A stretch of DNA of 25,256 bases from Prevotellaceae bacterium. Its GTDB lineage: Bacteria; Bacteroidota; Bacteroidia; Bacteroidales; UBA932. Under the pieces are notes generated by a model. It was not told the DNA's origin. It worked only from the letters and a program-made list of their open reading frames with translations, and searched no databases. Location of the stretch: the NCBI GenBank assembly GCA_031257655.1, contig JAIROF010000125.1, positions 1-25,256 on the forward strand, given 5' to 3'. Shown piece after piece: positions 7,630-13,512 of this stretch. The position numbers and the translations under genes were made by a program. Within the stretch, counting starts at the first letter, position 1. Each line of letters starts with the position of its first letter.

Positions 7630-7660
7630 CAAATTTCGGTTTTTTTTATCAAAAAAACAA
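7630..7660 (-). promoter_or_regulatory. Promoter of the infC-rpmI-rplT operon
   Basis: Minus strand: TTG (7660-7658), 20 nt, then GAAATTTG (7637-7630), which matches TAnnTTTG except at its first base. Spacing is ideal for a Bacteroidota -33/-7 promoter. thrS, which usually precedes infC in this phylum, is absent. Confidence 0.5.
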
Positions 7661-7949
7661 GAAGTCGAATAAAATTTATTTGATTGTAACTTCTACATTT
7701 GAATAAATCTTGGGGCGGTGATACAAAAACCAATCGCTGTGAGCGCCGCATCTCCCCCTTTTTTACAATGCCACACGGCAAATTTTGTTCATCCTTCGGT
7801 GATTTCAAATTGCTTTTGCCGATGAACACGCTACGCGCGGCAGCAATCATAATAATCCCCAGTATCAAAAAGCCGCAGCGCAGACATGCCCGCGCGTTGC
7901 GCCATTAACCATTAACCATTAACCGTTAACCATTAAAAAAATTCGTTCG
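7661..7949. other. Intergenic region with heptamer tandem repeat at 7902-7936
   Basis: No convincing gene lies between the infC promoter and the C69 peptidase promoter. The main feature is five copies of CCATTAA (7902-7936, the fourth copy CCGTTAA). The same 7-mer in the opposite orientation follows uvrA at 16396. The remainder is unique sequence with no visible structure. Confidence 0.6.
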
Positions 7950-7980
7950 TTGGAAATTTCGCGATTTTCGTCTAAATTTG
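7950..7980 (+). promoter_or_regulatory. Promoter of the C69 peptidase
   Basis: TTG (7950-7952), 20-nt spacer, TAAATTTG (7973-7980), a full TAnnTTTG match. Predicted leader is about 28 nt to ATG 8015. Confidence 0.75.
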
Positions 7981-8014
7981 TCGGCAATAAAAATCCTTTA
8001 AATCAGCTTTTGCA

Positions 8015-9724
8015 ATGAAAAATGTTTTTCTCACCGCTGTCATGACCTTGTCTGCAGGTCTTCAGGCGTTTGCCTGCACCAACTTTATTGTCACCCGGGG
8101 TGCGTCCAAGAGCGGCGCGTGCCTCATCTCCTACTCTGCCGATTCGCACGTGCTGTACGGCGAGCTCTACCACTACCCTGCCGCGCTGCACCAGCCCGGC
8201 GATATGCGCAAGGTGTACGAGTGGGACAGCAAGAAGTATCTCGGCGAAATTCCCGAAGCTAAAGAAACGTACAACGTGGTGGGCAACATGAACGAGCACG
8301 CGCTCGCCATTGGCGAAACCACCTTTGGCGGACGGCATGAGCTGCACGACACATCCGGCCTGATGGACTACGGGAGCCTTATCTACATTGCGCTTCAGCG
8401 CGCCAAAACCGCCCGCGAGGCGATAAAGGTCATTGCAAACCTCATAGAGAAGCATGGCTACTGCTCGGAGGGAGAATCCTTTTCGATTGCCGACCCCAAC
8501 GAGGCGTGGATACTTGAAATGATAGGGAAGGGAAGCCGCGAAGTGAAAAACGCCAAGGGCAAACCCTTTGCCAAAGGCGCGGTGTGGGTGGCGGTGCGCA
8601 TCCCCGACGGATACGTAAGCGGACACGCCAACCAGGCGCGCATACAGACCTTTCCCCTTGCCGACGGTAAAAAATCCATCACCGCAAGGCAGATGAACAA
8701 AAACTTTCCGGCGAGCGCAGAGGTCGTTTACGCCGACGACGTGGTTGACTTTGCCCGCGCCTGCGGCTACTTTAGCGGAAAGGACGCCGATTTCTCCTTT
8801 TCCGACACGTACAACCCCGTGGACTTTGGCGGTGCGCGCTTTTGCGACGCCCGCGTGTGGTCGTTCTTCAAAGACGTGAACGACGACATGCAGCCCTACC
8901 TCGACTACGCCCTGGGGCACAACCTCAAGCACCGCATGCCGCTCTACGTAAAGCCCAACCGCAGCCTCGGCGCGGAGGACGTTGCCGCCGCCATGCGCGA
9001 CCACTACGAGGGCACGCCCATGGACATGCGCACGGACGTTGGCGCGGGCGCCTACGCCTGCCCCTACCGCTGGCGCCCAATGTCGTGGGAGCTCGACAGC
9101 GTGAAGTACATCCACGAGCGCGCCACCGCCACGCAGCAAACCGGCTTCTGGTTTGTGGCCGAAAGCCGGGCGCCCCGCACCGGAGGCATCCTCTGGTTTG
9201 CCGTCGACGATGCGGCGACCTCCTGCCTCACCCCCATTTTCAGCTGCTCCACCAGCGTCCCGGAGTGCTTTGCCGCGGGCAACGGCGACATGCTCACCTA
9301 CTCGCCCACCGCTGCCTTTTGGCTGTTCAGCCGCGTAACCAACTTTGCCTACTCGCGCTACAACGCCATGAGCGCCGACATTATAAAGGTGCAGCAGGCG
9401 TTTGAGGAGGAATCCCGGCGCTTGGTGGACGAGGCCATCCGGCAGGCGCAGCGGGAGGCAGACCCGGCGCAGCAGGTCGCCATGCTCACCGGCCTGTCGA
9501 CAAGCCGCGCCAGCCACCTGATGAAGCGCTGGCAGCAGCTGGACAGCTACCTGCTCGTGAAGTACATCGACGGCAACATCAAAAGAGAAAAAGACGGCGC
9601 CTTTGAGCGTACGCCGCACGGCGCGTGTGCGCCACCCCTCCAGCCCCAGCTGCCCGAAAAATTCCGCAGGGCAATCGTAACCGACAACGGCGAAACGCTG
9701 AAAGAGTGGACGGAAGGAAAGTGA
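8015..9724 (+). CDS. Secreted C69 family dipeptidase
   Basis: The 569-aa product has a signal peptide (residues 1-20, ending LQAFA) directly followed by CTNFIVTRGAS. In the C69 (PepD-like) family of N-terminal-nucleophile hydrolases a cysteine in this block becomes the first residue of the mature enzyme and acts as nucleophile; here C21 would be exposed by signal cleavage. Later conserved pieces include NMNEHALAIGETTFGG, SFSIADPNEAWILEM, and VPECFAAGNGD. The enzyme should cut dipeptides in the periplasm or outside the cell. A good promoter precedes it. It ends 54 nt before the HEPN gene. C69 proteins are often annotated only as dipeptidase; the exact substrate is not known. Confidence 0.9.
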   Translation: MKNVFLTAVMTLSAGLQAFACTNFIVTRGASKSGACLISYSADSHVLYGELYHYPAALHQPGDMRKVYEWDSKKYLGEIPEAKETYNVVGNMNEHALAIGETTFGGRHELHDTSGLMDYGSLIYIALQRAKTAREAIKVIANLIEKHGYCSEGESFSIADPNEAWILEMIGKGSREVKNAKGKPFAKGAVWVAVRIPDGYVSGHANQARIQTFPLADGKKSITARQMNKNFPASAEVVYADDVVDFARACGYFSGKDADFSFSDTYNPVDFGGARFCDARVWSFFKDVNDDMQPYLDYALGHNLKHRMPLYVKPNRSLGAEDVAAAMRDHYEGTPMDMRTDVGAGAYACPYRWRPMSWELDSVKYIHERATATQQTGFWFVAESRAPRTGGILWFAVDDAATSCLTPIFSCSTSVPECFAAGNGDMLTYSPTAAFWLFSRVTNFAYSRYNAMSADIIKVQQAFEEESRRLVDEAIRQAQREADPAQQVAMLTGLSTSRASHLMKRWQQLDSYLLVKYIDGNIKREKDGAFERTPHGACAPPLQPQLPEKFRRAIVTDNGETLKEWTEGK

Positions 9725-9778
9725 TTGCTTGCGCTAATCACCAACCGCTAATCACTATTAACAGGGGGCTTTTGAACA

Positions 9779-10216
9779 ATGAAAGCAATAGATGTTTTCT
9801 ACCTGAGACGTTGCGCTACAACGCTGAGCAGGGCGCTGGAGCTACTTCGGGCGTCAGCCGCCGGAAGCATGGATTACGACATGTACCGCTCCGCCTGCAT
9901 CAAAGAATTTGAAATTATTATAGAGCAAGGCGGCAAGCTGCTGCGCAAAGCGCTCAAGCCCTACTTCTCTTCGTCGCAGGCAGTGGACAGGCTCACGTTT
10001 AAGGACGTGTTTCGCCATGCGGTGCTGCGCGGGATAATTACTGCGGAGGAGTGCGAAAGGTGGCTGCAATACCGCGATAGCCGCAACGATACGGCGCACG
10101 CTTACGGCGCCGACCTTGCCGAAAAAACGCTCGCTATGCTGCCCCCGCTTACTGGAGATGCGGAGCGGCTGGCAGCGGCTATCGAGCAACAAAACCACGG
10201 CGATGAATTATGCTAA
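9779..10216 (+). CDS. HI0074-family / HEPN protein, possible HepT-type toxin
   Basis: This 145-aa, all-helical-looking protein belongs to the nucleotidyltransferase substrate-binding (HI0074) branch of HEPN proteins. It contains the full RX4HXY motif at R102, H107 and Y109 (RNDTAHAYG). In the characterised HepT/MntA pairs this motif forms the ribonuclease site, and the Tyr is AMPylated by the MNT partner to silence it. Because R, H and Y are all kept, the protein may still be an active RNase, though HI0074-branch members are less well studied than HepT. Its stop overlaps the start of the MNT gene by 7 nt (ATG 10210 within ...TTATGCTAA), showing translational coupling. No full TAnnTTTG box is found in the 54-nt gap upstream. 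Confidence 0.85.
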   Translation: MKAIDVFYLRRCATTLSRALELLRASAAGSMDYDMYRSACIKEFEIIIEQGGKLLRKALKPYFSSSQAVDRLTFKDVFRHAVLRGIITAEECERWLQYRDSRNDTAHAYGADLAEKTLAMLPPLTGDAERLAAAIEQQNHGDELC

Positions 10217-10515
10217 TCAGAGAAAAAGATAGGGAGGCGCTGCTGCAAATATTCTCCGCTGTCGGGCTGCCCATTGAGGTTTGGGCCTACGGCAGCAGGG
10301 TGGACGGCAGCGCCCACGAAGGTAGCGACCTCGACTTAGCTGTAAGAACACGCAACCTGACGCCGCTTCCGCCCCGCACATACATGGCGCTGGTGGAGAA
10401 AATACAGGACAGCACCATTCCCATTCTGGTGGAGCTGAGGGATTGGGCGCTGCTTCCCGAAAGCTTTCACCGGAACATAGCGCAGCAGCACGAAATACTA
10501 TTTAGCAACCTTTGA
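10210..10515 (+). CDS. Minimal nucleotidyltransferase (MntA-like), possible antitoxin
   Basis: The 101-aa protein is a minimal MNT nucleotidyltransferase of the pol-beta superfamily. It has the exact GSX10DXD active site at G28-S29 and D40-L-D42 (AYGSR...GSDLDLAV), which binds Mg and ATP. The partner just upstream is a HEPN protein with RX4HXY, so the pair fits the HEPN/MNT toxin-antitoxin arrangement, in which the MNT enzyme adds AMP to the toxin's Tyr. HI0073/HI0074-type pairs have also been annotated simply as a two-subunit nucleotidyltransferase. Its TGA overlaps the TTG start option of mutY, so all three genes may share one transcript. Confidence 0.87.
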   Translation: MLIREKDREALLQIFSAVGLPIEVWAYGSRVDGSAHEGSDLDLAVRTRNLTPLPPRTYMALVEKIQDSTIPILVELRDWALLPESFHRNIAQQHEILFSNL

Positions 10516-11612
10516 ACCGTCACCCCGTGAGCACCATCTCCGATACGCTTATTGCGTGGTACGCCCCCAACCGTCGCGACCTGCCCTGGCGCAAAACGAA
10601 AGACCCCTACTCCATTTGGGTTTCCGAAATCATTTTGCAGCAAACGCGCGTAGCGCAAGGGCTGGGCTACTACCACCGCTTTTTGCAGGCCTTTCCCACC
10701 GTGCAGTCGCTGGCGGCGGCTCCGCTCGACGACGTAATGCGCGTGTGGCAAGGGCTGGGCTACTACACGCGCGCCCGCAACATGCACGCGGCGGCAAAGC
10801 AGGTGGTGGACGAGCACGGCGGGACGTTTCCCAACGCCTACGAAGGCCTCCGCTCGCTGCGCGGCGTGGGCGACTACACGGCGTCGGCCGTTGGCGCATT
10901 TGCGTTCAACATCCCCCGCCCGGCGGTCGACGGAAACGTGTACCGCATCTGGTCGCGCATCTTTGGCGTGTTCACCCCCATCGACACGGCCGAAGGGCAA
11001 AAAGAGCTCTACCAAATAGCGGTAGCGCAGCTGGACAAAAAGCGGTCGGACATTTTCAACCAGGCCATCATGGATTTTGGCGGAACGCTGTGCACGCCCA
11101 AAAGCCCGCGCTGCGGCAGCTGCCCCGTGGCCGACGTTTGCTACGCCTTTCGCAACAGCGCCGTTGCCCTGCTGCCCGCCAAAAGCAAAAAGGCGAAGGT
11201 CGCCAACCGATACCTCGCCTACCTGATGGTGCGGCACCGCGGCGACACCTTTATCCGCCGGCGCGAGGGGAGAGATATATGGCATTCGCTGTACGAATTT
11301 CCGCTGATAGAAACGGGTGGCAGCACGGCGCTCAAAACGCTCGAAAAAACGCCGGAGTGGAAAGAGCTGTTTGGCGGCGTAAAGCCTGCGGTGCTGCACG
11401 TTTCGCCGCGCCTCAAGCACCTGCTCAGCCACCAGCGGCTGTACGTGCAGTTCTACATTCTGGAGGTGAAAACGGCGCCCTACTTCCTTTCCACCAACTT
11501 TATCCGCGTAAAAGCCGACAGCATGGGCGAATACCCTACCTCAAGGCTGATAGACGGATACATGGCGGCAGAGCCTGTTGAAAAGTATTTTTTACAACCA
11601 AAAAGCGGCTAA
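10512..11612 (+). CDS. mutY: A/G-specific adenine DNA glycosylase
   Basis: MutY removes adenine paired opposite 8-oxoguanine. Counting from the TTG start, the 366-aa chain has catalytic E39 (SEIILQQTRV), a helix-hairpin-helix LRGVGDYTASAVGAF (116-130), catalytic D140 (VDGNVYRIWSR) and the 4Fe-4S loop C194-X6-C201-X2-C204-X5-C210. The C-terminal Nudix-like domain, which reads 8-oxoG, includes LYEFPL and LKHLLSHQRLYVQFYIL. Two starts are possible: TTG 10512, overlapping the MNT stop, or GTG 10527, giving MSTISDTLIAWY, closer to the usual N-terminus. The 4-nt overlap with the preceding gene indicates coupling. Confidence 0.95.
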   Translation: MNRHPVSTISDTLIAWYAPNRRDLPWRKTKDPYSIWVSEIILQQTRVAQGLGYYHRFLQAFPTVQSLAAAPLDDVMRVWQGLGYYTRARNMHAAAKQVVDEHGGTFPNAYEGLRSLRGVGDYTASAVGAFAFNIPRPAVDGNVYRIWSRIFGVFTPIDTAEGQKELYQIAVAQLDKKRSDIFNQAIMDFGGTLCTPKSPRCGSCPVADVCYAFRNSAVALLPAKSKKAKVANRYLAYLMVRHRGDTFIRRREGRDIWHSLYEFPLIETGGSTALKTLEKTPEWKELFGGVKPAVLHVSPRLKHLLSHQRLYVQFYILEVKTAPYFLSTNFIRVKADSMGEYPTSRLIDGYMAAEPVEKYFLQPKSG

Positions 11613-11621
11613 AGCTTTTTT
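11600..11621 (+). terminator. Weak terminator after mutY
   Basis: AAAAAGC (11600-11606), loop of 7, GCTTTTT (11614-11620), ending in a T run. The stem overlaps the mutY stop codon and is AT-rich, so efficiency is uncertain. Confidence 0.45.
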
Positions 11622-11821
11622 GAGGTGCTCTGAAAAATATGGTAGTGTCCATGCTCTAGTGACATGAACTTTAATTGGCAGATGATCAAACAGGTATCAA
11701 TTTTACCAAAATATTTCAAATACTTAACAGTCAACAAAATATGTTTTTGTGTTAATAGAATAAGGACATCATCCAAAAAAAGAATTAGCCAAATTTTCGC
11801 AGATTTTTCTTGCGCCCAAAG

Positions 11822-12119
11822 AACCTCATTTACTCACTCGTGCTTATTTTTGGTGTTCGTGAGCTCGCTACGCTCGGTTCTAACCTCATTTATCCAACAA
11901 AACAACCTCAGTAGCAATTAGCTAACTAATCGCCATCCAACCTCATTACCTCATTTTCCATTTGCTCGTCTCCAATTTTCATTAATAATGAGGTAATTAA
12001 GTTATTGTTGGTTGTTATTCTCTCGGCTACTGAGGTTGTTTTGTTATTAAAATTAGGTGAAAACCGAGCGCAGCGAGCTCACGAACACCAAAAATAAGCA
12101 CGAGTGAGTAAATGAGGTT
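11822..12119. mobile_element. 298-bp inverted-repeat element (MITE-like)
   Basis: A 58-bp arm at 11822-11879 is repeated in reverse complement at 12062-12119 with a single mismatch. Inside it a second 20-bp arm at 11896-11915 is matched exactly by 12026-12045, and an inner ATTACCTCATT/AATGAGGTAAT pair lies nearer the centre. The motif AACCTCATT recurs at several points in the left half. It codes for nothing. The 8-mer GTAGTGTC at 11642-11649 has its reverse complement at 12139-12146, which could be the true outer ends, but no target duplication is visible. A related but partial copy is at 17913-17951. From 11622 to 11821 I see nothing else. Confidence 0.75.
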
Positions 12120-12146
12120 TTTCGCTCCCTACAATTTATGACACTA

Positions 12147-12350
12147 CTCGGTGATTGGCTGCGCAAAAAGGCGGGTTACGGTAATTTTGGCTGCGCAAAA
12201 AGGGCAGACAAGAGCGATTGCCAACGCTCCGCCCTGCGCCTGCACCGCAGCAGCAGGCTGCCTCGGCGCGCCTGCCGTTGCGGCCTTGCAGCGTGCGCCC
12301 ACCGCCCCGGTTTTTTGTGGGCAGAACGGGGAAAATGCTGCGGGCTGCGG
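12147..12350. other. Intergenic GC-rich stretch with a short direct repeat
   Basis: The 15-mer TTGGCTGCGCAAAAA occurs at about 12155 and again 33 nt later. The rest is GC-rich and matches no gene or clear terminator I can name. Confidence 0.4.
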
Positions 12351-12611
12351 CTACGCTTTACGCGCGTACTCCAGCACGCGCTGCAGCGTATGCCGGTCAA
12401 CATCCACCTCCTGCTCTTGAAGCGCGCAGAGCAAGCGCTCTACCTCGTCCGTCAGCTCCGGCAGCGCGCCGCTATTTTCCTGCCCGTGCAGCTCGCTACG
12501 CAGGCGCTCCTCCCTTTCCGTCGGGTGCGGCAGCGCAGCGTCGGTCGGGAGGTCGCGATGCTCCGGAAAGAGGTCGTGATGTTGACTATCAGGGTTGCGT
12601 AAATTATCCAT
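12351..12611 (-). CDS. Small hypothetical protein downstream of the sigma factor
   Basis: This 86-aa frame starts at ATG 12611 (MDNLRNPDSQHHD...) and ends ...LQRVLEYARKA. It is rich in Asp, Glu, His and Arg, has no membrane segment, and its C-terminal half (ELTDEVERLLCALQEQEVDVDR and on) looks like amphipathic helices. It lies 109 nt downstream of the sigma factor gene on the same strand. I do not recognise the family. By position it could be a regulator or partner of the sigma factor, but it has no transmembrane helix as classical ECF anti-sigma factors do. The opposite strand is also open here, a GC-rich shadow; this strand is preferred for its start, context and protein-like composition. 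Confidence 0.55.
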   Translation of the reverse strand: MDNLRNPDSQHHDLFPEHRDLPTDAALPHPTEREERLRSELHGQENSGALPELTDEVERLLCALQEQEVDVDRHTLQRVLEYARKA

Positions 12612-12720
12612 CCTTAGCGGTTGATAAGTTGTTAATCACACCAAAGATAGCGGTTTTTTATATGTAAGATGCGGTAATTTTAAAATCGCAAGTACACTTT
12701 ATGTTAATTAAGCTGTTTTG

Positions 12721-13308
12721 CTATGCCACGAGCATTTTTTTGCTTTCCTCCACCATTTTTCGCATGTTGATGATGGCGTAGCGCATGCGCCCCAGGGCGG
12801 TGTTGATGTTGATGTTGAGCTGCTCGGAAATTTCCTTAAAGCTCAGGTTCATGTAGTAGCGCATGAGCACAATTTCGCGCTGCTCCGGGGGGAGAAAGTC
12901 CAGCAGCTGGCGCACATCCTTGCGGATTTGCAGCCGCACGGCCCGCTCCTCGGCGTTGAGGTCGGAGAGGTCGTCGCCGGTAATGGAGAGGCCGTCGGTG
13001 TTGTCGTTGCTGCACTCGTTGTTTTGGCGCAGCTTGCGGAAGTAGTCGATAATCAGGTTGTGGGCAATCCGAACAACCCACGGCGCAAACTTTCCGCTCT
13101 CGGCGTACTTGCCGTTTTTGAGAGAGCGAATGACCTTAATGAAAGTTTCCTGAAAAATATCGTCGGCAACATCCTTATGCTTTACCGAAAGGTAGATGTA
13201 GGTGTACACCTTGCGGCGGTAGCGGGTAAGCAGAACCTCAAACGCCGCAGCGTCGCCACCTACAAACTGCTTGATGAGAGTGTTATCGCTCAAGTTTTCC
13301 ATGCACAT
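12721..13308 (-). CDS. ECF-type RNA polymerase sigma factor
   Basis: The 195-aa protein contains sigma region 2 (about residues 20-95: VYTYIYLSVKHKDVADDIFQ, then FAPWVVRIAHNLIIDYFRK) and region 4 (about 130-185: LPPEQREIVLMRYYMNLSF, then a helix-turn-helix KEISEQLNININTALGRM). No region 1 or 3 domains exist, so it is a sigma-70 family group 4 (ECF) factor that directs RNA polymerase to alternative promoters. It may start at ATG 13308 or two codons later (MENLSDN). It is divergent from uvrA and followed by a small unknown gene. I recall Bacteroides sigma factors with very similar NTALGRMRYAI and AHNLIIDYFR segments, but their regulon is unknown to me. No full-match TAnnTTTG box is seen upstream. 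Confidence 0.93.
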   Translation of the reverse strand: MCMENLSDNTLIKQFVGGDAAAFEVLLTRYRRKVYTYIYLSVKHKDVADDIFQETFIKVIRSLKNGKYAESGKFAPWVVRIAHNLIIDYFRKLRQNNECSNDNTDGLSITGDDLSDLNAEERAVRLQIRKDVRQLLDFLPPEQREIVLMRYYMNLSFKEISEQLNININTALGRMRYAIINMRKMVEESKKMLVA

Positions 13309-13441
13309 CGTCTTACTATTTAGATTAAGCGCAGCGGTACTGCACCTGCTGCTGCTTAAAATGGTTTATAATAGTAGATATGGAGCGATAGGCAAAATCT
13401 TTTTATGCGTAAAACAATTTATGTCTTTACAAAAATAGGAT

Positions 13442-13474
13442 GTTTTTCTTTAATTTCCAAATTTCGTACCTTTG
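13442..13474 (+). promoter_or_regulatory. Promoter of uvrA
   Basis: TACCTTTG (13467-13474) matches TAnnTTTG; a T-rich GTTTTTC element lies about 19 nt upstream. It places the transcript start near 13480, which excludes the longer reading frame from ATG 13405 and supports ATG 13513. Confidence 0.7.
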
Positions 13475-13512
13475 CACCTTGTGTCTTACGGTTTTTACTT
13501 CAATCCAATTTC

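Noticed and set aside
7596..7868. 90-aa minus-strand frame upstream of infC
   Set aside because: It overlaps the infC promoter, has no protein-like domain and no promoter of its own.
8003..9619. 538-aa open frame opposite the C69 peptidase
   Set aside because: Antisense shadow; the peptidase on the plus strand has a signal peptide, family motifs and a promoter.
12138..12602. 154-aa plus-strand frame
   Set aside because: Arg/Ala/Leu-rich shadow of a GC-rich stretch and of the small minus-strand gene after the sigma factor.
13405..13512. 36-residue N-terminal extension of UvrA
   Set aside because: The promoter -7 box at 13467-13474 lies inside it, and known UvrA proteins begin at the MSQISIRG-like block.
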